DNA of 64,000 bases from NCBI RefSeq assembly GCF_000346465.2, contig NC_034013.1, forward strand, positions 2,650,150-2,714,149. Reading direction: 5' to 3'. Shown one piece after another: positions 10,273-22,835 of this stretch (positions are counted from its first letter, which is position 1; each line of letters starts with the position of its first letter). The notes under the pieces were generated by a model, which was not told the DNA's origin, ran no database searches, and saw only the letters and a list, made by a program, of their open reading frames with translations. The translations under genes were made by a program, and so were the position numbers. The DNA comes from Prunus persica (lineage: Eukaryota > Streptophyta > Magnoliopsida > Rosales > Rosaceae).

Positions 10273-13200
10273 TCATACTAGACAACCTCTAAAACCTTTT
10301 CTAAGAGTAGTTTCATCCAAATTCCTTCCTATGAACACAAGCTTGTTAATCCTCTTCTCATCAGGTCCCCATGTACTGCCTGGGCACCCATCCAATGTGG
10401 AGTGCACCCCCTGAAGAGAATAAACATAATGGCGGAAGGCCAAAATACAAGCTAAATTTAGATTTGGCAAAAATTATAAAACGTTTTTCATCAAATCATA
10501 AAATAGAAACAAACGAAAAAAATGAGAACCTGGAAAACATAGCGTTGATCAGAACCATTTATAGATAAGACACCCTTCATCCTGTACAAGTCTTCTCCTT
10601 TTTCTTCGATCAACCTTTCAAGCCAATCATCCACCTGGTCCATCCATTTGATCAAACAAAGGTGGAATAAATTCTAATTCCGTAAGGAAACAGTTGAAAA
10701 CAAAATTGTTGTTGCCTTTTCCTATCGTTTTCATAAAATTTCTTTTCTTAAACAAAGCATCTTCAGTGGGTATCGCAATTGAGAAATTTCAATACCTTCT
10801 ATTCCAGGAATTATGATCATTCTATGCATATGAAAAACAAATGTATTCCTAGACTCAATTCATTTAAATTGGTACTCATTTTGGTTATGAAGTATTGTGC
10901 AACTATGCTTTGATTGAGTAACTAGTGGCTTAAATATTTGATCAAGTAAAAATTCCAATTAACTTCCAAGATGAGCTTATGTTTCCAAAGTAAATTAGAC
11001 AGAAGCAGAAACAGACACCAAACCGCCGATATAAATATATGTAAACAAAATGATAAAGTAAAATTTTGCTACCTCGTCAAGATCAAGGGTTCCCTCATAA
11101 ACTATGCTGACACTTGAGACGGTAGAATCATGTACATGGTCATGATGATGATTGTGGTGTTCTGTAAAATCCCAGCCATATTAGAAATAAATGGAACAGA
11201 AGAAAATAAGCTTGGAATCACTTTAGAGAAAACCCTAAGTAGATTATTCAATTAACTAACGAGAAAACAAAAGAATTAGGATTTTAAAAAAAAGGAATAT
11301 TCAAGGAGAAAGTTATTCAAACAGAAACTAACAAGTTTAAGTGATCCCCTCGAGTGCAACCACATGTAGTTTGATTTCGCTACACTTCTAATGATATAAA
11401 AAGTTTATTAAAGAAAAGGAAATTACAATATGTGGACAAGCAACAGAGATGAAACTTTAATTTGCAAGATGAGTTACAACGAAGACAAACACTAATGATA
11501 AACAAACAACCCCTAACATTTAATGATAAATTTCATAAAATTACTGTTTCGTATAAAATAAAATAAATTTATCTAGATCCTATAGAAATAGGAAGCTTCA
11601 CCTGCATAAATGAGAACAGATTATGCAGTTCACCTTAGCAAATTTATTTACAACGAAGACAAACACAAAACACTCAGATGAAAGAAAGAACAAAAAAACA
11701 GAGAGCGAAAGAGACAAAGAGACCGGCACCATGTCCAGCTTCACGGTGATGGGATGGAGAACAGGAACTATCTACTTGAACTTGACTATCGATCCTGCAG
11801 ATCAAGGCATTTAACGTTCTACAAAGATTAGTATGCACTATATAGGTGTACATGTAGATAATATACCTATACATATATATAGACACCCTTTCCTAAGAGA
11901 GGAATCAGAGGAAGGTAAAAGTGTGAAAAGTGTGGATGTCCTTCACAATTTGCAGTTCAATAATCGGGACAATCAATTTTTTAGGTGCTCCTTAAAAAAA
12001 AATAATCCCCATAAAAAATCACCAATCGTAACTCAACTATCCGATTAACTACCTTCCACATCATTGAAGTTTTCTCAAGCACACTATGTTTGTCTGTACA
12101 GTTTAGAAGACCACACAACTTCTGGTTTGTCTGATTTTCTATAGGGATGATCCTTGAAGGAGGAACTAGAGAATGGATGTTTCTATCATTGAAATACATT
12201 GTAGGGAATCAACAATATGCACTATCAATGAATACGCGCAACAAATCTCTTTTTTCTAGAACTCGAAAGAATAAAAGATAGAAACAAAGCAACAAGAGTA
12301 ATATTATTTTAAAATGGATGAACAAATTTGAGATGGCAAAAAAAACAAACACACAAAGATTAGACAATGACCTTTCGAGATCATATCCTCCTACACCCAA
12401 AACAAAGTCCATGTCCACAGATCCAAATTTAGCTAGCTTGATTTGCGCCATCCCATTGATATGCTAATCCATGCACAAGTATTGCAAAATTAAAAAAATA
12501 ATAAAATTTCTCCTTTTTTAAGGGGTAATTAAAAAATCCAAATACAAGCAACAAAAGCATAAAACAGAAAGAAATGAAGCATTGCCAATCTAGTTTGAAG
12601 TTCAGCAATAATTTCTACAAGCCAAGTGATTAACCCAGTTTAGCATATGCAATTCCACTATTAAAATAGTCCCACATTTCAAATTATGAATAACATGCAT
12701 CTTACATGTTATTGATTAAATGTTGACTATTTGCAGCTCGCAAGTTCCCATACCCTAGGATAAGTTTTTTCACAAGGTGACAAGATAAAAGCCCTTGTAG
12801 CTGCTAAAGGCTAACAATCTTGCTCATTTATCTAAGGCTCCAGTCAATGTTTATATGATCTCTGCAACTTACATTAATAGAGGCTGATTAGTATGCACGG
12901 GATATTGGACCCATTGGTGTCCATGATTCCACGAGCTTAGCATTGATTCTGTCCAGGCCAACTTTTATACCACTTGGAGTGTGGACAAAGTTATATACTA
13001 CTCAATGTTTTAAAAGGCAAGGCGTAGAGACAAGGCATTTTTAGTCCGCTATGCGAGGCATATGCCTTGAAGGCATGCCTAAGCGCGTGTTGGAGCGAAG
13101 TTAGTGACCCCCAGATCAAGAGGCAGAAAGATAATGAGCTTACTGGGATCTCTATAAACACCTAGAAACCTTCTTTCACCTTGGCGCACATGAACAAGAC

Positions 13201-16200
13201 AGTCAAAGTGTGCAAAACATCACTAGATATCAGTTACCCCCGTGATGTTTTACCTCACATTTCGACTCCAATGCCTCATCCTACTCCATCCAATGGAAAT
13301 TTGAATGGGCCTAGGATTATATAATATATTCAATTTTCAATCCGCCTACCATCTAAATTGTTGAGAATATAATCCCACTTTGTGTGTGCCAACCCTTGCA
13401 CCACAATAATATCATGACTCCCTCCACCATTGCCAAATGTTTTTGGGTACGATACTCTACCCCTGACATGTTATAAGAGCTTTGATCTGTAGTAGGCCCT
13501 GGGCCTTGAATCATCATTCTCAACATTTTCATTTGTTTGTGTGCTGCAAGGTCGGGCTGCACCAATATGCTATCTTGATATACATTATTGCCCCATTGCC
13601 TAACAGCTTAAGTTTTTCGGGTCTCTTGATTGTCGACGATGGTATGAAAGAAGGCAATTCACCCACATGTCAGGCCCAATGCTCCACATCACCCATCATT
13701 AATTTGAACCATAATTCTCATCCAGAATCTTGCTTTGAGTCTCGTCTGGTACTTGGTTTGAATAATTTGGTCCCTTGTTGATGGAAAAAAAAAAAGGGGA
13801 AAAGAACTCGCTCTTCTTTGACTCTATGATAGTGCAAAGTTAAAGGGCTCTTTTTGGGCTCTCTGAAAATCAGCTAGCTGGGAGTAGTTGGTGTCTACTC
13901 TCCAAATTCAGGGGCTGTGTTGGTATATATTCTTTTACATCCTGTTAGATTGCCTACATTCAAGAGTTATCTGTTAGCTTAATTCTTGTTTTTTGCATAA
14001 GTCAAGGCTGATTCCTAGAGCATAATACTAGGAGAATCTGATGTAGTGTTGTTCAATATAAGCACCCATGTACTCTATTCATCTTGAATGGAAGATATTG
14101 ATCTTCCCCTTATTTTCTAAACTTTATTTTAATTGGTTATGTCAAGCCATGCACCACAATGTATAATATCCTGGGTCTGCTGTCTGCCCATTGCCAAGTG
14201 ATTTCAGGTTAGATACTCGACCCTAACATAAATCTTTCTTCTCTCTCTACTATACTCCCGTATGCTCTTTGTTCAAACAAACCAACTGCATAAATCTTGC
14301 GCAGTGGAACAACATACCTTGATTCTGTTAGTCAACACCTCCAATTCAGTCTCGGTCACCAAATCTATCTGCCAAAACAATTGATAGAATCTCATAAGTT
14401 TGGAGCAGAAAATAGCATTCTAATTGGAAAGAGATGGCTGCAGTACAGAAATTAGACAGCAGAAAAAGGAAGGGAAAGACGGAAAGAACAACAGGCAAGG
14501 AAAAGAACAGCACTTTTAGAGTAAGAAACAAAAACCCACCTTGTTCAATATAATACGATCAGCATATGCCACTTGTTCCACTGCCTCATTCACCACAAAT
14601 CTTGGTTTTACTTCGTTCAAATGTTGCATTGCATGCTTGGCATCAACCAAAGTAACAACCCCATCCAGTTTCACATGTCTTGAAACAAGTTCATCCATAC
14701 AAAATGTTTCTATAACGGGAGCTGGGTTAGCAAGGCCTGCAGAAAAGATTTTATGTCAATCTTGAATTCTGGCACCCTAAAGTCAAAACATTATTGGCCC
14801 CCCTTTCTCTTTATTGTTCTGTACTTTCCTTTTAATGAGAAACACAATTTGGAATAGAACTTCTTTAAATTGCATCCAAATGAATTTCATACATACTCAA
14901 ATCTTTAATTATTTAGAATTTGAATAATACTTACACCACCACCTATGAGTAAAATTTGAGAAATCCAACATACCCGTGGTTTCTATAACAATATGATCAA
15001 ACTTGTCTCGTTTTTTCTTAACCAACTCCAACAGCATTTTAACTAGATCACCCCGAACAGTACAGCATAGGCAACCATTATTGACCATGACAATGTCTTC
15101 ACTCACAGATGAATGACTAGCAACCAATGATCCATCAATATCCACCTCACCAAACTGCACGTACGTAATCCTATTATTAAAATAAACTTAAGAACAAACC
15201 ATTCCAATTAAAGAAAAAAATAAATCTCAAGAACAGATACAAATACTGTATGAAAAAAAAAAATCACTATATAAGTTAAATTATTTATCACTTCCAACTT
15301 AATATATAAAGTCTCCAAAAAAAAAAAAAAAAAAAAAACTCTCAACATATAAAGATGTGGGTAAAAAAGTGTATCCTAACATAACATTCCCCTTCATATG
15401 TGGATGCCCCAATTATCCCTCATGTGTGGCTACGTCAACTCCTCAAATGTGGCTGTCCCAACACAACTACCCCTAATGAGTTGGGTGCAAAATGTGGAGT
15501 AGTCGAATTGAATGGGAAGGAAATGGATTGAAAAAAGTATTTCCACATCTGGTGAAAGACTAACATATGTGGATGCCCCAATTATCCCTCATTTGTGGCT
15601 ACTGCTTATTCAAAGTGCTTCACTGCTAGGGGGCTACTGCTTACTCTAATCAAATGAGAACTTAAATAAATAAAATGATTAGGCTCTTATGGCTTAATCT
15701 AATAATGCTTGATACAAAGAACAGGCTTAATGCATAGAATGGAAATCTTGCAGAGGAATTTTGTGTTCTTTATCAACACCTTTTTTATTGAAATCAACTA
15801 TCCAACTAACGTCAGGGATAGTAAAGCAATTCCTCAATAAGAAAGCAGCTAATTTCCTGTTAAACTAGTAATTACATTATTTTAACCAAAGAGATTTTCA
15901 TTCTTATACTCTAACAATCCTGATACCCCGGAAAAATTTAATTAAAATAATTGCAAATGCAACAAATTTCGGTTGACAAATCTGATGACATGCATATGCG
16001 TTGAATGTTCACATCCAATTGAAAGGTCAAATGCGCACTTAATGATGGCATCAGCGCATGGACTTGACATCCGATCAGATCAAAGACTAAAGGCAGAGTC
16101 AAGACAACGTCAAGATATTCATAATCGAATCAAGACATCGTCAAGCTTTAGGAGTGTTTTAGGTACTGCATCTTGGGTTAACTTAAATCCATTGATTTTG

Positions 16201-17592
16201 TTGTGGATGTAGCCAGGGTCAAATTCAACTAAATTTTGTTGTTCACTGTATAGATGCTTATTGATTTAGTTTGTTAAATGGTCTTTTGTTTGCATGGATA
16301 ATATTAAATGGTTAAAGACTTTGCTTCGCATAAAAGATACACACAGTATTCACAACAAACAGTTTGTACTGAATGCCTAATATTATAAGCATATACCAGA
16401 ATAAATATGAAACATATCAACATAATGACCAACACTCTTGAGGACAAAAGATACTCGCACCTAGGAACAATTTAAGAGTGAAACATAATATAAAAAGTAG
16501 TAAATATCCCCTGAAAAAATATGGAACTACTTAAACAGAAAATTAACAACATAAGGTAGGAGCTTAATATAAAAACACCAAGTTAGGGTTAATTCAAGCG
16601 AACAATGAAGAAAAGGGAAAAAATATTTTGGATATTCAAGCTAAACATTACTTTGTCATATTGACCCTTACACCATGCAATTTCACTAATAAGATTGCTC
16701 AAGCAAGAAAGTTTTTTATTCCAAACTCTAATAAATCATAGAGGTATACCCCCAAAGAAAAAGAAACTGAAACGACACAAAAATAAAATAATTTGCTTTT
16801 GTTTTAAGCCAAAAGTGTAGAAGTCGCAGATACGCACACCATGAAACTTGAGTCTAATCCTTCTTTGGTCATCCCATACTCCTTCACTAACATTTAGATA
16901 ATCTAAACAAATAATGCATATATTTCTTGTGTATTTCACTGTGAATGTTCACATAAAATCAATACAAAGAAAAAATATAGCACAAAAATAGTGGCAATCG
17001 TGAAAATCAACTTCATTTTCTATTGGCGCAAAATAAAAAATACCTCATTTTCTATGACCGCAATCCGCTTCCCATGTTGAGATGTCAGAATATGATTCAG
17101 CAGTGTAGTCTGCATAATAAGTAACAATTCGATTCAAATTCAAACAGAAACGGGAAAACAAAAAAAGAAACATACAGTTAAGATGACGCCTATCTCTTTG
17201 TTTTAGCAAAAACCGACAAATACCCACTTCAAGAAACAAGCAGAACTTCAAATTAAGCAGGTACAGTACAACACACCATTTCTATTTCTCCATTGTTACA
17301 AAAGTACAAATAAAAAACCAACCTTTCCAGAACCAAGAAAGCCAGTGATGACGGTGGCTGGAACACGAGTATCGAGACTCAAGGCCGAGTCCTGGTCGAG
17401 ATTGTAGTTTGAAGCAGAGACCATGCTCCTGGAATATCCGGGACGAGGATTCTTGAGGTTGCGGAAATTGGATTCTCGGGAAACGACGGAGGAGAGGTTT
17501 CTGATGAATTGAGAGAGTGGTGAGAAACCATGGAAATTGAGATTTTTAGTTGATGTTCTTGCTCTTGAGAGTATGAATCTCGTAGCCATCAT
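10273..17592 (-). CDS. COBW/CobW-type GTPase, organelle-targeted metallochaperone family
   Basis: Ten exons (minus): 17592-17323, 17109-17044, 15154-14974, 14736-14540, 14368-14318, 12463-12372, 11794-11730, 11161-11073, 10634-10530, 10410-10273. All boundaries are GT-AG and in phase, giving 417 aa. Residues 1-60 are rich in Arg/Ser with almost no acid, like a mitochondrial or plastid transit peptide. The P-loop is GFLGSGK (~84-90), split by intron 1 from TTLLNHIL. NNGCLCC is the CxCC metal site of the family, followed by ETTGLANPAPV and the NK-ID guanine-specificity motif (ILNK|IDLV, across intron 4). A His-rich loop (EHHNHHHDHVHD) precedes the C-terminal CobW_C domain (VDDWLERLIEE ... VFIGRNLDETTLRKGF). 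The family delivers metal, zinc in the ZNG1 branch, using GTP. The substrate here is inferred. Either Met 1 or Met 2 could be the start. Confidence 0.93.
12464..14317. other. Large COBW intron with repeat debris
   Basis: This intron 5 (1.85 kb) contains repetitive stretches. A motif around CCATTGCCAAATGTTT...GATACTCTACCC (13428-13465) recurs diverged at 14190-14225 (CCATTGCCAAGTGATTT...GATACTCGACCC). 13010-13090 is a GGCAAGGCG/AGGCATGCC-rich stretch. The part 13900-14110 could be a decayed LTR, but I cannot define ends. No host exon is needed or seen here, since the flanking exons join in frame. Confidence 0.4.
15155..17043. other. Large COBW intron with short direct repeats
   Basis: Intron 2 (1.9 kb). 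A ~34-bp segment beginning CATATGTGGATGCCCC occurs at 15397-15430 and again at 15570-15603. Variants of the TGTGGCT core lie between the copies. A poly-A run of about 20 lies at 15318-15339. No coding evidence. Confidence 0.6.
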
Positions 17593-17671
17593 GTTTTTGC
17601 GCCTGAAGAATGTAGTGAGTGCTTAAACCCATTCAAGGTTTTAGAATTTATTTCAAGGATTTTTCATTTTA

Positions 17672-18045
17672 GAGCACTTCAACCAATTTGACCTTTGTCA
17701 TGGCAAGGGGGCTAGACCAGCCATTATTCACGTGAATAGTGTCTGTCCTTACAATTGACATGGTAAATTCACATAAGGAGAGAAATTTGTATAGAATTTG
17801 ATTTGGGAAGTGAAAACTATGACCAAGTTTTTTTTTTTTAAAATCCGAAATTTTTTGTATTTTTTTAGATTTTTTTTATAAAAAATTTTGGTTGCTGACA
17901 TCAGCAAACCCGGGCTTGAACTCGGGCTCATCTTGCCTGAAGGTTGGCCTGGTTTCTTGGGCCCAACAGCTGCCTTGGCCAGCCTTTATTGCTGGAAACA
18001 GTTTTTGGGCCTAAAACCCCCTAGCCCTTGTTGCTGGAAGTGCTC
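17672..18045. mobile_element. PIF/Harbinger-derived MITE next to the COBW start
   Basis: 374 bp with inverted ends GAGCACTTCAA / TGGAAGTGCTC and a 3-bp TTA duplication (17669-17671 and 18046-18048), as expected for Harbinger/Tourist elements. Its subterminal sequence (CATGGCAAGGGGGC..., ATTCACGTGAATAGTG) matches that of the full Harbinger element at 45330 (CATGGCAATGGGGGAG..., ATTCACGTGAAAATAGTG). The right parts also share GGGCTTG...CTCGGGCTC and TGCTGGAAAC blocks. It looks like an internal-deletion derivative of that family. It ends 79 bp upstream of the COBW start codon. Confidence 0.87.
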
Positions 18046-18048
18046 TTA

Positions 18049-18865
18049 CACCATATTTTGGGCTGGAAAGAGATGTGAAACCCATGTTTGGCACACTATG
18101 CCTCACAGGACTGGGTTAAATAGTATTAGAAATTAGGTGTCGGGTTCATGTCGTTTTAGAATAATAAATGTGTCAAGAATGCTCAACTTGAACCTGACCT
18201 ATTTAATAAACGTATCGTGTCGGGTTTGGGTCATCTTAAACAGGTTATTAAACAAGTTACCTGGTTAATAACCTATTTACTAATTCCTAGTTTCCAATAG
18301 ATTTGTACACTTGTGAGTATTTATAGTTGGATGATTAGCACATTAATTTGTGTCGTTAAAATTAAAATTATAAAAATAATTTTTTTAAAAAAAAAATGAG
18401 AAAAATATTTATTTCACATTATAAAAAAATAAAAATAAAAGGAAACAAGGGACTACATTAACTTTAAAAAAAATAAAAATAAATAAAAAAAGACAACATC
18501 ATAGCGCGCTTCCTGATTCCACAATAGGAGCCTTTAGTTTGGCCATCTATACCTCTTCTCTTGGGTTTTCACACACAGCTTCTTGGGGCTCATCACTTCC
18601 CAATGATCACACCCTTAGTTTGAGCATAACTTGTGTTGTGATCTCGTTGCTTACGACTCGGTCAATCAAGGGCCTCCAGTTGCTTTTGCATGTCTTGAGA
18701 GTAAAAATCTACCATCTTTGATAGCTTTTGATTCTCTTCCTGCAATATTTCAAGTTGACGTAGATTCACCTCCGCCGGCTTTGTCCTCTCCCTCTTCAAA
18801 CTCCTTATAACACGTTGACATTCTTCAACCAAACTCCGCTCTGCTACTAACTAAGCTCTTAGCAC
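18049..18865. other. Intergenic with a decayed repeat
   Basis: Contains GTGTCGGGTTCATGTCG...CGTATCGTGTCGGGTTTGGGTC (18135-18230), a GTGTCGGGTT-type repeat common in plant genomes whose borders I cannot place, and then AT-rich sequence. From about 18600 it runs into the degenerate downstream part of the coiled-coil ORF that follows. Confidence 0.4.
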
Positions 18866-19183
18866 CTACACCTTATGGGATTTCACAATTAGGTGATGTC
18901 CCATGCTTGCAATAGATGCAGCACTTTGCACGCTCAGTGCCATGACATCATTCACCACCCGGTTATCATCCATCGTTCCCAGCACGCGCACATTCCTGGG
19001 AGTCACCAAATTCCTCACAACTCCAACAGCAACATCGTTATCAAGGAGTAAAGAGTCATTTACGATAATTAGTCCTCGTGAGGAAGCAAAGTAGGGCATC
19101 CACACTGGTGCATCCCCTTGCCCCCATGCCTGTGTTGGTAGAGCTAGGTTTAGATTTATAGAAAATGGGAATGAAGAGGCCAT
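18600..19183 (-). pseudogene. Degenerate coiled-coil repeat protein (gag-like), family unsure
   Basis: The frame starts with MASSFPFSINLNLALPTQAW at 19183 and contains DAPVWMPYFASSRG and MALSVQSAASIASMGHHLIVKSH, ending in a stop at 18866. Beyond the stop the same frame continues with heptad-like text (SLVEECQRVIRSLKRER, LEILQEENQKL) interrupted by further stops. This suggests an originally longer protein with a C-terminal coiled coil. Similar short head-plus-coil proteins are encoded by plant retroelement derivatives, but I cannot name the family. No functional role is claimed. Confidence 0.45.
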
Positions 19184-20132
19184 TTTATTTCTAAGTTTGA
19201 GGAGATATGTTTAGATTGAGAGAAATGGGAAGGAAGAAAATTGGAGGAGCTAGGTTTTTTATTTTCTGAGTTGTGATTTTTTTTCTCCCCTTTGTCTCCT
19301 TTTATAGATGTCCATTATGTCACCCGTTTATGATTTTTCCCGCGTTCCTTGATCTCCATACCCGTAATTTCTAGCTTTCCTCCTCCATGATTTCCACACC
19401 GTGTTTTTTGCTTTCCATGTTTTCTCACTTTCCACCTTGAGCTGTACACCCATGTTTTCTGGTTTTCCACTTCGACCCACTTAATTAGAAAAAAGAAAGA
19501 GAGAGAGAGGAGAGAAGATAGAAGGAAAAGAACGGAAAAAAAAAAAGAAGAAAGAAAAGAAAAGAAAAAAGACATGTGAAATTCTACTTCTTGTACAAAC
19601 ATTATAAATATCACATAGTGTATTACATAATCACAAAGTTGTATGTAACATGATGGATAAGGTGTTAGAGAGGAATGTACCCAACTCAACCACCATCACA
19701 TACCCAGCTCAACCACCATCACCAACCAATCAAACCACCACAACCATTAATTAGTGGAACCAAAGAGAGGGGGGGTGGGTGTTTGTAGCCACCACATACC
19801 TAGAAGTGGATGAAGAGAAAATGAAAAGAAGGGAAGGAAAAAAAAATGTTACAATTTTTTTATTTTTAGGTCAAAATCCTTAATTAAATATTAAAATGAA
19901 TATTAGAATTTCATTTATTTTTAATTACAATTAATTATTAAAATAATTATTTTTTAGTCCGACACAACACCAAACATAGGTCTTCACTACTTTTACAATC
20001 CAGCTTCTTAGTCTGACGCAACACCAAACGTTGATCAGTACGTAATCCGGCTTAGGTCAATCCGAGCTAATCCAAGACAATTTTAGGATTTAGTCCAATC
20101 CATGACAGTTTGCCGTACCAAACAACTCCTAA
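19184..20132. other. Intergenic, partly repeat end
   Basis: Purine-rich tract at 19490-19575 and AT-rich filler. 20035-20128 resembles the terminal part of another element of the kind that follows (it ends CCAAACAACTCC before TAA), so two related elements may abut here. Confidence 0.35.
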
Positions 20133-20475
20133 GGGCTTTGTTGGAATACCATATTAGACTCTAGATAGGAGTAAATAGTCCATGCCAGTTGTTTGATGTC
20201 AACTTGTATTATTTAATTACCTGACTATTTTAAACAGTTTGGGCTTTTAATACTCTCCTTACTTGATTAACTAATACAGCCCATATACCCCGGTTTACAT
20301 AATACATGCTTAATTATAAGGCTAGGAAAAAAAAGAACACACATGAAAAATCAGATGCTATATTTTCATCTTCTTCTCCCGGGTTCTTCTCTACTATCTT
20401 TTCCAGTGGTTATTCTCTTCACTCTTCTCCAAGTATCCATCTCTCTCTCTCTCTCTCTTCACTCTTCTCCAAGTA

Positions 20476-20521
<46 letters not shown>

Positions 20522-21213
20522 ATATGCTTCTCCTCTTCACTCTTCATCTTCTTCTCTGCTATCTTCTTTAGAGGCTATTTGGTGGTTTTTTTGTTTGAAT
20601 TTCGCACACCCAAGTTTCCAGCTTTGCTTAGTGTTGAAACTCGTTCTTGCCCATTTATGTTGTTTCGATTCAAAGCTCAGCCAAACAATTTGGGTTTTCA
20701 ATCCTATTTTAATTTTTTTTATTGGTGAGTTTGTATAATTGGCTCTCAATTCAAAGCTCAGCTAGATTCTAGATTTTTTATGTATCAATTTTTTGGTCAA
20801 AATCCCATATTCCACATTTAACTTGGGGGGTTTTGCATCAATGATATGGTGGGCCGGCAAAGAAGACAATGAATGAAGCAGATATAAGGAAGAGAGAAGT
20901 GGGAGAGAGGTTTCTTGTTTTAGTATTAGGCAGTTGTTTGATGTATCTAATGGCTAAAATGATTTCTCAATGATTTGACAAAAACAAATGAAAAACAATT
21001 TTGTCATATGAATCTTATAAAAAAAAAAATTTGTGTCACTTGAATTTCAATTTCCACCCAATGTTATCCGAAGAAGCACCAAACACAGTATAACTAAGTC
21101 TGACTATTTATCTAGAATAACACCAAACACTTTATAATATTATGGATAAATAGTTAGCACTTTTCAAAAACAAATTAATACTATCCGACAAGTCTGACGT
21201 GCCAAACGAGCCC
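20133..21213. mobile_element. Non-autonomous element with TAA duplication, Harbinger/Tourist-like
   Basis: The left end GGGCTTTGTTGG and the reverse complement of the right end GGGCTCGTTTGG form short imperfect inverted termini. TAA flanks both sides (20130-20132, 21214-21216). GGGC...GTTTGG ends with a 3-bp T/A-rich duplication are typical of Tourist-like MITEs, though at 1.08 kb this one is long. The interior holds a (CT)n microsatellite and low-complexity ORFs only. Assignment is tentative because a 3-bp duplication can arise by chance. Confidence 0.5.
20440..20520. repeat. (CT)n microsatellite, duplicated flank
   Basis: Two CT tracts separated by a repeated CTTCACTCTTCTCCAAGTAT unit (20417 and 20457). 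The predicted proteins here are Ser-Leu runs produced by the repeat. Confidence 0.9.
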
Positions 21214-21216
21214 TAA

Positions 21217-22492
21217 GTGTCTTACATAAGACCTTCCCCTACCATTTGGTCATAAACCCAAATTTTCTCCTTCCAAAAAGTAATTATTTGGGTTTTGCCT
21301 GGACTCAAACTGTTTATTTCCCTAACCCTTCAAACTTAAATTTTAAGTTTGCAACTTTATTAAAATTATTTAAGGATGGTTTAAGTCTAATTTTTTTTTA
21401 AATGGATAACTTTTCTTGATTTAATATTTTCAAATAACTTTATAATTTAATTTTTTTGAACAATTTGACCTTAAAAAATTGAAATTTCACAAATTAAATT
21501 GTTTAAGAAATGGGTGGGTATTTATAGAGTTTAGAGTAAGTTTTGGGGTTGGATCTGATTTAGATTAATTAAAAATATTATTTTGACTGTTAGATTTAAA
21601 TTTCAATCGTTTGATCTTTCTTTTTACCGTTAAAATAGCTTTGCTTTAATATGGATCGTTGATTTGGGTTACTATTAAAAAAGAAGAAGAAGGAGATGTT
21701 TGAATTGTCCAACGATAACATCACCAGTAGCTGACACATGGCGAGAGATTCTGAAGCACAATAGTGACATGCCCCATTTGTCCTCATTGCACATAGGCTA
21801 CGAGTGGGCTCTACAAAAAAAAATTCCAGTCCAGATAATAGCTAGACTGGTATTTGGCCTCAAGTTTGGGTTTTCTCAAATTTTAGCCCTTTACTTTTCT
21901 TGTGTTGGGAGAGGAATTGGGCTAAGATTTGAGATATTTTGGGATTGCCTAAGGCTCTTAGATGAGGACCTATTCCTTAACCGTTGAATCGAATTGGTTC
22001 GCTATTGGATCCAATTGGTTCGTGAATCAAATTGGTTAGTTTGATCAAACGGTTAAGAAATAGGACGTCATCAAAGGGTCATAGTAAGACCCTCACTATT
22101 GAATTCTCAATATAGATAGAATATTCAGTTCAGATTTTCCTCCCATAAATCTCAAAATTTGTAACTTTATTAATTGTTTAAAAAGTATTTTTATATTTTT
22201 TTTTCTTAACTTTCTTTGAATTAGTTTTAAACTAAAAACATGCAAATTTTGAAGAAAAAAATGAATTTCATGAAAATGAATACAACAAGGAAGTGAATAA
22301 AAATGTGTATAATAACATAATAAAATGAGTATAAGTAAAAAGCCCAAAAGTAGCTGCCTGCTCTAAACAAACCCAAAATATTTTTAAAAAAAATGAAAAA
22401 ATCCCTTATCTTTAGCACCAAAGACATGCAAGTCTTAGGCTCAAAGCAACATGTGAAGATTTTGTATTTATTCAGCAAAAGTGCAGCAATAG
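21217..22492. other. AT-rich intergenic with a small foldback
   Basis: GACCTATTCCTTAACCGTTG (21967-21986) is nearly the reverse complement of CAAACGGTTAAGAAATAGGA (22044-22063), giving a stem-loop of about 100 bp. Between the arms, CAATTGGTT recurs. Nothing coding is recognised. Confidence 0.5.
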
Positions 22493-22835
22493 TGTTAGCA
22501 ATGTAGCAGCCCATGTTTAAAAAATTTAATCGTTTGTGCATATGTTTGAATGCCTTTTATCTTAATGTGCATATGAATTTGTTTGTTTATGTAAGTGGTG
22601 TGTGCATGTGAAGTAGTGTGAAGGGTTTTTGTAAGGAAGTGTTATGTAAATTCATAAGGCATCAGAAGCCTTGAAAGGACAGTAGCTGAAGGTGTATATA
22701 GTTAGGAAACTCCGAAAGTGAGAAGCACAATACTAAAGAAGAAAAAATCTTAGTACTCTCATTCAGCTTTCAATCAATAAAACTCCTTTATTCATACACT
22801 TTTCCTTATTACTTATTCTCTCTTCATACACTAAT
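22493..22835 (+). repeat. Possible solo LTR, weakly supported
   Basis: Begins TGTTAGCAATG. It has a TATA-like GTATATAG near 22697, an AATAAAAC polyadenylation-like signal near 22777, and a pyrimidine-rich end. That layout suits an LTR, but I find no second copy, no target duplication and no clear primer-binding site. The ends are guesses. Confidence 0.3.

Noticed and set aside
20306..20738. ORFs of 131-140 residues across the CT tract
   Set aside because: Ser/Leu runs from a microsatellite, overlapping in two frames on one strand.
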